A stretch of DNA of 64,000 nt, from the NCBI GenBank assembly GCA_030765045.1, contig CM060965.1, positions 153,057,874-153,121,873 of the forward strand, in the 5' to 3' direction. This document shows positions 23,161 to 35,024 of this stretch, piece by piece; the first letter of the stretch is position 1, and each line of letters begins with the position of its first letter. The position numbers were made by a program, and so were the translations under genes. Origin of the DNA: Tenodera sinensis. Lineage: Eukaryota > Arthropoda > Insecta > Mantodea > Mantidae. Below the pieces are notes generated by a model. It saw only the letters and a program-made list of their open reading frames with translations. It was not told the origin of the DNA and made no database searches.

Positions 23161-23660
23161 ACCATCCTTGTTGCACAGTTCACACTTCGCTTGCTAGAGC
23201 TGCACATTAAAACAAATAATATCTGTAGCGAAAACTTCAAACTATGTCCTGGTGCAATTTCAACATCCCAGCCGTAATACCAAGATAGAAAAAAATGTGC
23301 TTTACTTTCCGATCCTACCTCGTATACATATAAGTACCAGTGCCCAAACTTTTCTCATGTGACCTAATAATGTCACCTTATCGCTCTTCCCCGCCTCCTG
23401 CGTTTTGTGCTTGAAGCATTTCCCCTTCACTCTTTCAAGTAACCAAGCATTATGTTTGTTTTGAGTCCCATGAATGTGTCATAGCTCGGCGAATAGGAGG
23501 TGGAGGCAAATCCTTCCTCCCGCATTTCACTTAAGGTTGGCGTCACTGTGCATAAGTAAGAGAGGCGTAACCTGATAATCATCGCTTGTGGTCACACTGC
23601 TGTCTCAGATAGCATGATGCTTAGGACTCTGGATGAATAGGGCTAAACCTTGGCATGGTT
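23161..23660. other. Intergenic, nothing recognised
   Basis: No identifiable feature. Confidence 0.5.
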
Positions 23661-23674
23661 ATTTATTACTATTA

Positions 23675-23735
<61 letters not shown>

Positions 23736-23761
23736 TACTACTGTTATTGTTATTATTATGA

Positions 23762-23838
<77 letters not shown>

Positions 23839-23894
23839 GTTGTTGTTGTTGTTGTTGTTGTTGCTGCTGCTGTTATCATCATCACCATCGTCAT
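23661..23894 (+). repeat. (ATT)n array ending in (GTT)n, (GCT)n and (ATC)n
   Basis: About 230 bp of trinucleotide repeat. All four open frames across it on both strands are homopolymer translations and not genes. Confidence 0.95.
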
Positions 23895-24049
23895 AACCAC
23901 GTATAGCTATCAATAATTAACTGTCAAAATCTATTTCCGGTACTAATCAGTGAAATTTCTTCTCATTTAGACCTGTTCAAACGTTGACGCTGGGTTCATT
24001 AGACAAAGAGCAATAAAAAGAAGAAAAAGGATATATACTCCAACAAAAA

Positions 24050-24695
24050 AATTGATGTATTGCACTCACATGACTTTCTCTACGCTTGTTTGTCAATCTA
24101 CTTTATGTTAATCAAGATAAACATATGCAGAAATTATCTTATTGCTTATTTCCTTGTAGGTGCAAGGGGAATATTAGAATACAGTAGACTTTGAGTGATG
24201 GTCAAATCTTTTAAAGCTTTGAGATCCCGTTCTCTTTGCACGCTTAAAATATAAAAAATGAACTAAGATGTTCCATATCACGAAAGTTTTTTTTTTTTTT
24301 CCGAAAGTGACACAAATAACAAGGAATATCTCCGAAATGGTTCACTCTACAAAAATATTTATTCAGACATTTGTGTGTTTTATTGAGATCTACATTTTTT
24401 GTAGGGTAAGAGTTTGTCTATCACCTACGGTTTACGAGTTATTCAAAAGTCATTCAGAGTAAACAAGACTACATAGGCTGTAGCCAGAAAATTCAAAATA
24501 TACATTTCATTTGTCATAAAAATAACTTAAACGTATGGCATTTTAATCAAAATCGTTAGAGCTATTTTCAATAAAATCAAAATTTTCTTCAAACTGTGTG
24601 TGTCGCATCCTTTAAAGGTATTAAATTTAAATATTAACTTTGATATTTAACGAACTTTTTCTTTTGCTATGCTGTCCACAGACTGACAGATTGGC

Positions 24696-24757
<62 letters not shown>

Positions 24758-24865
24758 CTTTTTTCTAAAAATGCTTTTTTTGGATTCGGGGGTCTAAAAA
24801 CATATTTCCGGTGAAATCTCAGCATCGAATTTTTGGGTGGAATACAATACTTCCCCTACTAACCA
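24050..24865 (+). repeat. DR1 copy, near full length
   Basis: Runs from TGATGTATTGCACTCACATG through GTTAATCAAGATAAACAT, CTTGTAGGTGCAAGGGGAAT, CAAGGAATATCTCCGAAATG, ATAGGCTGTAGCCAGAAAAT, TTAATCAAAATCGTTAGAGC, TGTCCACAGACTGACAG, an internal (CA)n, GGTGAAATCTCAGCATCGAA, to ACTTCCCCTACTAACC and AGAGAAAGTGAAAATG. One of the two best copies for a consensus. Confidence 0.85.
24698..24753 (+). repeat. (AC)n microsatellite inside DR1
   Basis: 28 dinucleotide units at the fixed internal position of DR1. Confidence 0.95.
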
Positions 24866-25370
24866 ATAGAGAAAGTGAAAATGAATAAAGACTTCCCATT
24901 TGAGAAAAATGTAAGTATTAGAAAATTCAGGCAAATAATAGAAATATCTATGGAACTGTTCAGTGCACAAAAACTGTTTTAAGGGGATGTACACTTTTTT
25001 TTCGGTACGATTTTGTGTATCTTTTATGCAGTCATGGAGAAGAGGGGTGATAGCAGTGCAATCGAGGCGGGAGGCGTGATGTGGTAGCTAATGGCTGTGA
25101 GGCAGTGGAAGGGGTTAAAACTAAGATGTAGGGGAAGTGACACAATGTGTCGGTTCTCCCCATCTATGCTCTTACGGTTTACTAGTTATACGATAGCAAA
25201 TGTCATCCAGAATGGTGGGGACTTCTGAGGAAAATTTAAGATATATATTTCAGTTGTCATGAAAAGCTCGTAAACATAATTTTAATTATTCACCTTATTA
25301 TTTATTATATTTTAATCAAAATCGTTTCGGTCATTTTTGATAAAATCAATATGTTCGAAAAAAGTTAAAT
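24866..25370 (+). repeat. DR1 partial copy in tandem with the preceding one
   Basis: Restarts in the middle of DR1 (CTTCCCATTTGAGAAAAATG, AATATCTATGGAACTGTTCA), has a non-DR1 stretch with CTCCCCATC near 25150, then CTTACGGTTTACTAGTTATA and AATCAAAATCGTTTCGGTCA. Confidence 0.65.
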
Positions 25371-26065
25371 AAAATGAATGTGTGCATCCATAGACTAATG
25401 AAGATTTATGAGTAGTCTGCTCGGGAAATTAGACGCCTAGAGAGCCGCTATTTATCTCGTTCCTTACCAACTTCCTCTCGCTGGCTCTCTCGGCTGAAGC
25501 ATAATGCGTACTCTCTGTAGATTGCTCATGTCTCAGGAAAGCGAGCATACGGGAATAGAGACATTCGGAACGCTACCGTCTTCTGTTCGTTTTCAGTATG
25601 CATACTGAGTATTTAGCAGCCATATCTTAGGCCTTCGACTGTTCTAAAATTGTCAAAAGATTTGGCTACTGGCAAAAGGTAAAGATACCTCAGATTAGTA
25701 CACCAGAAGGAATAAGTTTACTTGTTTTAACTTAAAAGAAATAAGAGTCTCAAATAGCATACAGTATGTTTATGTAACTTATTATGTAACACAAAAACAG
25801 TTCAAAACCTACTTTATTTCATCGGAAATTTGTTTGAAGCGGATTAATCTTACATAAGCTTGGAAGTGTATGGAAGTTTGCGTGATGTGACAGCGACGAA
25901 TTTATAGTAAAGACCAACTGCAGGGAGCATGCAGGGTATTATGTAAAGGTCTTCTTACTTGTCATCCATTATTTCCTATGCCACCTACGTGTAAGCGCTA
26001 CATAATATAACACCAACAGCTAGCATAAGCTAGTTCTATCACAGGGAAAAATCTGACGTAATCCG
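25371..26065. other. Intergenic, nothing recognised
   Basis: No identifiable feature. Confidence 0.5.
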
Positions 26066-27036
26066 TCCACATGACTTTGTCTACTCTTGTACAAACTATT
26101 CTCTATTCTCTATTTACTTCATGTTAATCGAGATAAATATTTGCAGAAATTATGCTATTGCTAATTTTCTTGTAGGCGCAGGGGAGAATACGGGAATACA
26201 GTAGACTTTAAACGGTAGTCTGGTCTTTTAAAGTTGCTCGCTATGTGATGTCTTTGAAATTCCGTTCTCCTTGCATGGCCAACAGCTAAAAAGATGAATG
26301 ACAGCTATTTTGAAAAAATTATAATTAAACCTAATAATAGGAATACTTCGGAAATAATTCATTCCTTGGAAGAAATGTATCGGCCGTAAATTGTACGTGT
26401 ATTTTATGCCTACATTTCGTAATTTTTTCTAAAATTCTTTTAATTTTTTTTTATTAAAGGCAGTTAATAATTGTCAATCACTGTTTCTATTACTGAAGTG
26501 CGTAATTTTTGGTATAATGTGAATAGTGTAAAAAAGGAATAGTTAAACAATGTTAAATATTACCTTTATAAACATGACAGGATATTAATATCCAATTTCA
26601 AAAAAGTTTATTTTAAACATTTCTCAGACATTTTATTACCAGTGGTGGCCACAAAGTAGTTTTAAGTTCTAGAGTAAGGCTTGGCATTGCTAGGGTTAAA
26701 GAGATCATTTCCTGTGTAGTAAGGTTTTATTTATCCCTTACACAAGTTACACAAACGTAATTCGAGTGGAGGACTTCTGAGGACATTTCCATAAAATTCA
26801 AGATATACTTATATTTCATTTGTTCTAAAAAATATCATAAACTTATGGTATTTTAATCAAAATTGTTAGAGCCATACTTGACAAAATCGTTATTTTCGAA
26901 AGATGTTCTTTACAAAGGGTAGTTTGGGTTGGGGGACTTTCTTGAAACTTTTCGTGCTGCATCCTTGGAAGCTGCTGAACTTAAATATCAAATTGGTTTA
27001 TAAATTTTTGAGTTATGTTGTTCACAGACACAAATA
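26066..27036 (+). repeat. DR1 copy, diverged
   Basis: CACATGACTTTGTCTACTC, GTTAATCGAGATAAATAT, TTCTTGTAGGCGCAGGGGA and, at the far end, AGGGTAGTTTGGGTTGGG, CTGCATCCTTGGAAG and TTTTTGAGTTATG. Ends at the junction with the TATAC-ended MITE. Confidence 0.75.
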
Positions 27037-27500
27037 TACCGGATGGAAGGGAATTTATTGCATCTTTATAGTAGCATTACAAATAAAAAAGTATAATTGC
27101 ATTCTGTTCTTTGATCGGCCGATTTAGAAAAAATAAATAGGTAGTGTTTGTTCCAAATTGAATGCGTAATTCCACAAGAATGTACGAACATAATAGTTTG
27201 TTACTTGTAAGATGCACAGAGTAACTTATTTCGCACACAGCTTCGGTAGTACTCTTGGGACATCACACAGGGTTTCGAAATAATTAATCACTTAAAAAGT
27301 TGAAGGAAAACTCCGAGTTGCTCTTTTAGACGTGACGTAACTCGACAACGTTGCGTTGAGGGTGGTCAGGGAATTAAACCCATTTCTGGATGCAAGGTGG
27401 TGTAATGCTTTGGGAGCTAACGTTAACGTTTCTGTTTGGCCTACACTCGCGCAATAAACATGGAAGGACATGGCATGCTATTTGTTTACGTTCATGGCCA
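27037..27500 (+). mobile_element. TATAC-ended MITE, one end and part of body
   Basis: Starts TATACCGGATGGAAGGGAA. Body shares GTAATTCCACAAGAATGTAC, TAACTTATTTCGCACACAGC, CACAGGGTTTCGAAATAATT and GTTTGGCCTACACTC with the complete copy at 59972-60660 (there reversed). The second terminal repeat is absent. Confidence 0.75.
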
Positions 27501-28340
27501 TTTTGTTAGTTTTTCCTGTTTGACAAGACGAATGCTGGGGTAGTCTCTCTTCCAATATGAATTTCCTTTTCCTCGTTTCCTATTATGTCACTTCCCCTTT
27601 CATATTTCAGGAAGGCTTAGGGGCTGTGCAGTGTCGGCAGATGGCATAGATGCTTACTCTTTGGAAAGTTTTTCTCGGCCCTGCCAAATGATAGCCTTCT
27701 CTGAGTTCTGTCGTTCCGTCAGAGGGAAACCCTCTCTCAGCTGCCCGCCGGTGTGAGCGTGTCCTCAAGCTTTGAATCGTCAGGAATCTATGCACGTCTC
27801 GGTCTGCCACCCTGTGTGCGGCCTCTGGTCTCCTGCGGTTCCTTTACCTCTTCATTTCCTACTGAGGCAGTAAGGACAAAAGATCTGCGTTTAGTCGAGG
27901 TATGAGGTGCTCCAAGATTCCCTGCTCACTGACCTCGTTGCCAATGCGGCAAAATTTGTTCCCCTAGTTAGAGTTGAGCTCTACCAAAACTACGGGTGGC
28001 TACCGGTAATATTGGTAACATTGATAGGGGAAAGGGTAAAGACACAGAGAGGACACCTCGTTCCCTGTGACCTACACAGATCTATTGTAGCTACCACCCC
28101 CAGGATGAAATGAGGGAACCGAAGGTGCCATCAGGGTCGCAGCTAGACAGGCCACAGAGACGCGCCCTAACAAGTGCTGAGATCTCTTCATCCCGGCGCC
28201 AGACCCCACTAAGCAGCCATGACACCGCGGGTCCGGTGTCGCAGTGAGCGTCCCGCCCCCGAAGGAGGACAAGGCCAGCCCAACGCCACCTAGTGCCGAG
28301 AACAGCAGTTAACATGCACAGTCATCCACGCCATCTGACC
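27501..28340. other. GC-richer block, unassigned
   Basis: Clearly richer in GC than its surroundings. Minus-strand frame 27607-27810 reads smoothly (RRAAERGFPSDGTTELREG) and may be a repeat-encoded fragment, but I recognise no domain. The part 28060-28320 has open frames on the minus strand only. Probably decayed repeat material. Confidence 0.35.
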
Positions 28341-28359
28341 GGCACTGTCGACAATACGC

Positions 28360-28530
28360 ACCTGAAAGATGGTAAGGAAATGGAATGAAAGGAAATGATG
28401 GAAACGAAACCGTGGTATGAAATAATGCGCCCCAGCATTCGCCTAAGTGACATGGGGAAACCACGGTAAAGCCGATGTCAGAGTGTGCAACCCCCCTGGT
28501 CTACCTGATCGAACCCGATTGGTAGGGAAA
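28360..28530 (-). mobile_element. SINE family S4 (partial)
   Basis: Minus strand has GATCAGGTAGACCAGG and CGTGGTTTCCCCATGTCAC then AGGCGAATGCTGGG, shared with 37440-37650. The tRNA-like head is poorly kept. Confidence 0.5.
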
Positions 28531-29394
28531 GAAATATAGTACAAAATACAACAAATTAAGAAATTTAATGAGATTTAATGATCACCATGGCCTTGGTCAC
28601 TGTGGTCAAAATAAAAAGTGTGCACTTTTCTTTCAAAATAACAACTCGTGATCACTATCAATGTTTCCGATCTGAATTATGGTGTACTTAGAGGAGCTTC
28701 CAAGTGTTTTGGAAGACACTAATGTTCCGTGAGTTAAACGACCGTTTAGGTATGCCCTCTCTGAGTTTCGATAAGGTCAAAGTTCAATGCTTCCGGTTTC
28801 CGATCACATAACATAACGCGATCGATATAAGGTTACGCCCGATAGCTATGCAACACACATAACGTACAGTAACGCGGGTAGCTTCTACTAGGAAGCTACC
28901 GTAGTCTGTACTTACGATTAGTAGGCTTAGTAGTCCAATTACATTAAAGAGGAATCAAGTTATCGGCGTTCGTAGTGCACGTGACTTCACAGTGTGAGGA
29001 ACCGGTTCAGTCCGTCTGCTCTACAGAAAAAACGTGCACAACATCATTATTCTGATAGCTCGCCTACTAAGCTTAATGATTATATGGGTAGAGCTACTGT
29101 ACAGGCGGAACGGATTCAATACTGGGCCTACAGTCAGACTACTGTATGTCAGACCCTGAAGGGAGGAGATGGGAGTGCCCATTGGGTGTGCCTGAACCGG
29201 CTCAAGGGGCACCAACTCACGTGGGGTCTTTAAGGTATGCGTGAAAGCGAACGAGCTCAGTATTAAAACCCTGATCATTATAAACCTAAAGAATCACTTA
29301 GTCACAAAAAGCAACAAAAATCAAACAGAAATAACAAATAATTAAATAAAGCTTAATAAATGCCAGCGGAAGCAAAACTCATATGAATGAAACT
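28531..29394. other. Intergenic; small perfect hairpin near 28876-28899
   Basis: GGTAGCTTC, six-base loop, GAAGCTACC forms a 9-bp stem. Nothing else identified; frames at 28994-29278 have no domain. Confidence 0.5.
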
Positions 29395-29450
29395 TATTGA
29401 TTGATTGATTGATTGATTGATGGATGGATTGATTGATTGATTGTTTGATT

Positions 29451-29544
<94 letters not shown>

Positions 29545-29647
29545 CTGACTGACTGATTGATTGATTGATTGATTGTTTGATTGATTGATTGATTGGCTGA
29601 CTGATTCACTGACTGATTGATTGACTTATTGATTGACTTATTGATTA
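29395..29647 (+). repeat. (TTGA)n tetranucleotide array
   Basis: About 250 bp of TTGATTGA with scattered TTGACTGA and TGGATGGA variants. Not a CRISPR array: no spacers. Confidence 0.95.
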
Positions 29648-29934
29648 CCAATAAATCTGTGATTATATTATAAGAAACGAACGGAAAGTTGCTGGTGTTC
29701 TTAGGTCTTGTAGATAATTATCGGGCACAGGAATTCTTAAGCAGCTGGCTGCAAGTTATTTATATCCATGCCTGCAAACGCCGAGAGGTTATGAAGGATG
29801 GCTGTTCGTTTATTTTTTGCGACCTCCATGGTATAGCCCGGTGACAGTTCAGTCGTATTCGTATTTCCTTACGTCCTGGATTCAACGCACAGAAATTCCC
29901 ATGGCCGGTAGTTTAATTTTTACTTTCTCTTCTA

Positions 29935-30640
29935 TGCCCTACTACAAAATAGAGGAGATTCTATATTCCACCAAAATGGAATGTTGAATGGATTTTGAGA
30001 TTTCACTGGAAATAGTTTTAAGGCTCCCTAAACATTAAAAAATGCTGTAAGGTCCCTGTGTCTCCGCGCGCGCGTGCGTGTGTGTTTGTGAACAACGTAA
30101 CTCAAAAGTGAAAGCTTTCACAAATGCCAAACATGGTATTTAAGTTTAGTATCCTCCAAAGATAAGAAGAGAGCCTTTTCAATAAAACCCTTTCACCCCA
30201 GAACTAAGTTTAAATGGGAAAAAAATTTGATTTGCTCAAAAATGCCTCTAGTGCTTTTGTTTAAAATATCATAAATTAAACACATGTATCTGTCAAATAG
30301 AATGTACATCTTTAAATTTCTGAGAACACCCTGCGAAGTGCTCTGCATAGAAGTAATTCTTATATTTGTGCATAACAGGTATACCTAAGAGTGAGTGAGT
30401 GAGTGAGTGAGTGAGTGAGTGAGTGAGTGAGTGAGTGAGTGAGTGAGTGAGTGAGTGAGTGAGTGAGTGAGTGAGTGAGTGAGTGAGTGAGTAGGGTTTA
30501 AGGGCTCGTCGACATCTAGGTCATTAGAGCCCCTGGTATACCTAAGAAGAAACCATTTTGTGATATCAGCCATTTCCGAAATATTTGCTTTGGTTTGTTT
30601 CAATGATTATTAATTCGTCATATTTTAAAAAGTACTGTCG
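29935..30640 (-). repeat. DR1 copy, antisense, split by an insertion
   Basis: Minus-strand DR1 with ATTTCCAGTGAAATCTC, a GT/CG run near 30064-30087 and TGTTGTTCACAAAC. It breaks at 30390 and resumes at 30548 with the CCGAAATA segment. The gap is a retroposed insertion with its own target duplication. Confidence 0.7.
30391..30534 (-). mobile_element. Retroposon fragment with (CTCA)n tail and 13-bp TSD
   Basis: Minus strand: GGGGCTCTAATGACCTAG, then ATGTCGACGAGCCCTTAAAC, then CCTA and about 100 bp of CTCA units. Flanked by GGTATACCTAAGA at 30378-30390 and 30535-30547. Same 3' end sequence as the insertion at 41971-42005. Confidence 0.85.
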
Positions 30641-31129
30641 TTATTCATTGTTTATCGCGATGTCATAAAAGAATATTGAATTTCAAGGCCCTTATATGAC
30701 GACTCACTTTTAAGCATCTGATTATTCGACTGCCTCTATCTGCAATAAAATGCGTAATGGCACCATGTATTTCTGCAAAGATTTATCTGACATGAAGTTG
30801 ACAGAAAAATAAAATTTCGTTGGAATATCTTACAGCTGTTACATAAACATAAACCATAGTGAGTAAAGAAAATTATATGAATTATATGGGTATTTATGTT
30901 AGTTTCACGTTTGAAAATTAAAGTAGTATAATTCAAATAAACGTCGGTATAAACATAATTTATATTAATGTTATTTTACGGCCTTTTAGTTGCGAGGAAA
31001 AATTCTTGCTAGTTTTAGATCTGGTCATAAATTGAACAAAAAATACAGGTGTAATATTCTGAGTAAATATTAGGCCCTGGGTTGTACTATGATATTCTCT
31101 AAAGCCTTCTATTCTTTATAGCTAAACTA
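30641..31129. other. Intergenic, nothing recognised
   Basis: AT-rich, no identifiable feature. Confidence 0.5.
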
Positions 31130-31465
31130 AGCTCCGTCACTACAGCCTATGAAGAGTCAACCCTTACCACCCAGCCGCTGCGTCCCCCACCTCGACCCAC
31201 TACAGTAGTGGAGGGTACGTGGTCAGCGTCCCTATCCCTCCCGACCAGTTATGCGGTCTTCACGACCTGGGGCCGCTGCTTTTCCATCAAGCAGCTCCTC
31301 AATTGGTCCCGCCCCCCCCCCCCCCCCCGGGACTACCGAGGCTGAGTGCGCCACATGCCAGACCTCTCAGAGGGGATAAAATGCCCATGCTGGTACCGGG
31401 GATCAAACTCGGGTCCTCCGCGCCAGAGGAAAGCGCGCTACCAACTGCGCTACGGAGGCAGTCCT
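31130..31465 (-). mobile_element. tRNA-derived SINE, family S3 (fullest copy)
   Basis: Minus-strand head CTCCGTAGCGCAGTTGGTAG (A box) and GAGTTTGATCCCCGG (B box), then body matching 7850-8185, including GCATAACTGGTCGGGAGGGA. Contains a 17-nt poly(C) at 31312-31328. Confidence 0.8.
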
Positions 31466-31632
31466 ATTCTTGATAGGCATTGAAGTATTAAAGTGTACCC
31501 GCTATGCCTCATATCCTCATTTAAAGGGTATGATATTTGAGTACTTCTTTAAATCCACAAATAACACAAAGTAATTAGTCTCACACTTCACCATAATAAA
31601 TTTAGTTACACTCAATATTTTCCACAATGATC

Positions 31633-31662
31633 GTTTCGACAGCAATTACGTGTCATGGTCAG
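31633..31662 (-). ncRNA. Stem-loop-GAAAC module, copy 2
   Basis: Minus strand: CTGACCAT, GACA, 9-nt loop, TGTC, then GAAACG. Shorter stem than the others and a C where the core has G, so the weakest of the four. Confidence 0.3.
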
Positions 31663-31741
31663 GTGAACTCACCTTATACAATAGCTACAGACAAGCAGTT
31701 ACCCTTTTTTTACAAGGTCTAATGCTTCAAAACTAAATATG

Positions 31742-31804
31742 TTAAATATACACACCTTAAGATATTAACAGTTAAGTAATTAGAATTCAGGTGTGTATAT
31801 TTAA
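31742..31804. repeat. Perfect 16-bp inverted repeat
   Basis: TTAAATATACACACCT at 31742-31757 and its exact reverse complement at 31789-31804, 31-nt spacer. Confidence 0.85.
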
Positions 31805-31954
31805 ACTTCTTTAAATTGTTAACCTGGGATATTTTGAGATGTATATAATCAATAAAGGATTTAACCAATGTGCATTACTGCATTTCATTTAGGCTCAATA
31901 GTTGTATAGTTATTTTTGAAGTATAATATTTGATTTCATCAGCTGTGTTTGAAA

Positions 31955-32269
<315 letters not shown>

Positions 32270-33004
32270 ACTATCAGGGATTTTCGTTAAAATTATAAAA
32301 AGAGTCTAATTTAATACTATTGAAAATATGTGCTATCTCAAATTTGCCTTTTAGACGATATGGAATCAATTGTAAAACTTACTGTTAATTTGTTAAGTTT
32401 ATGTTGACAAAAGTGCAGTCGTAGTGTATAATATGGACATTGTTCATGCAAATTAAAAGAAATTTATAGCGCTTTTCTTCTAAGCAAAGCATTCATGGAA
32501 AAAGAAACGTTTTCAAATCTAAGAGCTGTCACACGTAAGCACTCCATGGTTCTCATACGGTTGTTCCATCATAAGTTTTGCTGTGAATATACTTCAAACC
32601 TCAAAAAAATATAGGTCCTAAACACCATGGAATAAATAGTACTATAATGACATACCTATAACGCACACTAGATAATATAGCTGTAATGTCACTGAATGTA
32701 GAAACAAGCTATGGAAGTGCAGTAGTAAAATAAACATTAACAAATATGGATGTCCGTGACACATACTAAATGTTTCAATGAACTGCTCAAAATTTTATTG
32801 TAACACGCAAATGCAGACCTGCGATCTACAGTGTTTACCTAGTAAACAAGCGTTTACAGTTGGTCTGCTGACAGCGGCTTGCCACAAGCTCCAGGTAAGA
32901 CTGCTTTTGTTTCCAGTTCTTTTGTGTCCAAAGCTGAGTTGAGAGCTTCGCTTACCAAAAATAAAGGCTAGTTTAACACGAATACAATACAGACTTCGAC
33001 TGCC
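32270..33004. other. Intergenic, nothing recognised
   Basis: No identifiable feature. Confidence 0.5.
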
Positions 33005-33287
33005 TCTATGATCTGGTGGTTAACAATATAGCTCTTGGCTTAGAAATTCCATGCTCTTTGCATGGTCAAGAGATAAAATTAATAACAACTTATCACTTGG
33101 AAAAGTACAGGTATTTGAAACTTCAAACAATACGTAATATCGAATGTCTCGAAAATAGTTCACGTAATATTTATACAGTGGTGTGTGTATGAGTTGTGTG
33201 ACACATTTTGTAGCACAAAGAGATCTAATATACATCGTTTGTGCAGTAAAACTTTTGTTTCTCTCTTGCGGTTTATAAGTTAAGCAT
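33005..33287 (+). repeat. DR1 fragment, strongly diverged
   Basis: GAAATTCCATGCTCTTTGCA, then AACAACTTATCACTTGG-like, AAAATAGTTCACG and CTCTTGCGGTTTATAAGTTA follow DR1 order at low similarity. Confidence 0.5.
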
Positions 33288-33397
33288 TTAATCAAGGCTT
33301 CACGGGTGACATATTTAAAAACATTGTAGTCTACAATGGCTGAAAGTTCGATGTTTTTAAATCTGACACGGCTGATCACCCGTGAAGCCTTGATTAA
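33288..33397. repeat. Long hairpin with perfect 22-bp arms
   Basis: Arms at 33288-33309 and 33376-33397 are exact reverse complements (core AAGGCTTCACGGGTGA). An inner pair, ATATTTAAAAACAT at 33311-33324 against ATGTTTTTAAATCT at 33351-33364, extends the stem after a small bulge. Confidence 0.9.
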
Positions 33398-33454
33398 TAA
33401 CGCTCGCCGTGAAAGCTTTGTGTTACAAGTTAAACAATGTTGGCCGCGTATCTT

Positions 33455-33760
33455 TGTCAGTAGAGCTGCCTGCTGTGCAAGGGGTCCCGGCTTCGATTTC
33501 GGTTGGGAGAGTGGGAATTTTTCTTCCACTAAGATTATTCCCCATCCCCCTGGAGCCTGGAAGTATGAATGGGAGTGTGAATGTGTATGTGTGAGTGCGT
33601 GTGTGTGTATGTTAATCCAATGTAATAAATTGAAGAAGAACCAAAAGTAATAGAAATCCGAACATCGAAACCGCCGTTAAGCAAGTAAACACTATTGCTC
33701 TTGAGCAATAACCTTCCAAAAGGTTAAAAGCTGCCGATATGTTGAACATTAAAAAAATCC
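33455..33760 (+). mobile_element. tRNA-derived SINE, family S1
   Basis: GTAGAGCTGCCTGCTGTGCA, GGTCCCGGCTTCGATTTCGG, GGAATTTTTCTTCCACTAAG, CCTGGAAGTATGAATGGGAG, a GT run and GCCGATATG near the 3' end. A-box half is eroded. Confidence 0.75.
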
Positions 33761-34500
33761 TATGTGTTGCACCTACTCTTGTACTAAACATTCTTACAAA
33801 CTCTTATTCCTCTATCTTATTCATGTTAGCCGAAATAAATATTTGTAGAAATTATCCTACTACTGATTTTCTTGTAGCTTCAAGGGGAATATGGGAATAT
33901 CATAAACTTTGAGCGATAGTCATATCTTTTAATACTGGTCGCTAAATAAAGCTTGGAAATTCCGTTCTCTTTACACGGCCAAAAAATAAAATAGCAAATA
34001 ACAACCTTCAACTTGAGAAAAGTATAAGTATTGCAAAACTCACACAAACAACAAGGAATATCTTCGAAATGGTTCACTCCACAAAAAGTGCATTTCGACA
34101 TAACTTGTGAGATCTACATTTTTTGTAAGATTCCCTTACAGTTTACAAGTTATGCTAAAGTCATCAAGAGTAAACAGGACTACATGGGCTATAGCCAGAA
34201 AATTAAAAATATACCTTTCATTTACTATTAAAACATCTCAAATATATAATATATAATCAAAATCGTTATAACCATTTTTTAGAAAAACAAATTTTCCATG
34301 TAAAGGGTAGTTTAGGGTGAAGAAATTTTCTTCAAAATATTCGTGCCGCATCTTTGAAAGATATTAAATTTAAATACCAACTTTCATTTTAACCGACTTT
34401 TCGTTTTTGAGTTATGCCTCAAAACATATTTCCGGCGAAATTTCGACATCGAATTTTTGGTTCGAATACAATACTTGCTCTACTTACTATACATAAGTAG
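33761..34500 (+). repeat. DR1 copy
   Basis: TATGTGTTGCACCTACTC, GTTAGCCGAAATAAATATTT, TTCTTGTAGCTTCAAGGGGA, CAAGGAATATCTTCGAAATG, GGGCTATAGCCAGAAAATTA, TCGTTATAACCATTTTTT, GCCGCATCTTTGAAAGATAT, TTTCGTTTTTGAGTTATG and TTTCGACATCGAATTTTTGG. Lacks the internal (CA)n block. Confidence 0.85.
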
Positions 34501-34650
34501 AAAAAGTAAAAAAAGTTAGAATTCGTTCAGAATGAACGACTATTCCATAAAATTCAAGATAAATGTTTTATTTGTCATACAAATATCCTAAGCATATAGT
34601 ATTTTAATCTAAACTATTAGAGCCATTTTTTAGAAAATAATGGTAATAAA
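34501..34650 (+). repeat. DR1 fragment in tandem
   Basis: AAAATTCAAGATAAATG, TTTGTCATACAAATATCC and AACTATTAGAGCCATTTTT repeat the central part of DR1 just after the preceding copy. Confidence 0.6.
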
Positions 34651-34918
34651 ATCTTTACTAGTAAAGACAATTAATTTCAAAGGAAATCGCAATGTTTTGC
34701 TTTTTAATTCATTTAATGTAATTTATTTCTAAACTACTGAAGCTGAATAAGAATAGAGGAAGCTTTGCATTACGCCACAGTCATTAATGGTATTCGCAGT
34801 TAATTCCTTATCAGTTAATGACGCACCCCTAACCAATTTGTAATGTTCAAACAGTGTGCAGTTGTATAAAGTAATATTAACATTTAATCACAGTGACTTC
34901 TATCTCCATCTTTTCAGG

Positions 34919-35024
34919 ATGTCTATTAATGCCAGCGATATTGAAGAGCTGATGGAACACATCAGATACTTAGAAAAAAACATGAATGATATATTTATGG
35001 TTATAAACAGCATCATTATCTGCC
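34919..35024 (+). CDS. Amt: Gene B exon 1 (start codon)
   Basis: ATG at 34919-34921 just after acceptor TTTTCAG (ends 34917). 35 codons plus one base; donor GTAAGT starts at 35025. Short acidic extracellular N-terminus (DIEELMEHIRYLEKNMND), then the first span begins. An upstream frame is open, but the acceptor and the lack of other support favour this start. Confidence 0.88.

Larger units (their letters stand above)
31466..31954. other. Intergenic with a stem-loop module and a 16-bp inverted repeat
   Basis: Only structural signals: the module at 31633-31662 and the inverted repeat at 31742-31804. Confidence 0.5.

Noticed and set aside
23643..23916. Open frames on both strands over the ATT array
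   Set aside because: They translate only the microsatellite (poly-Ile, poly-Tyr, poly-Asn) and have no independent support.
27607..27810. A small host gene on the minus strand
   Set aside because: The frame reads smoothly but has no domain, no splice context and lies among repeat fragments; kept only as an unassigned block.
29394..29651. Regular repeat resembling a CRISPR array or a coding INQS repeat
   Set aside because: Simple TTGA tetranucleotide array with no spacers, in a eukaryotic genome.
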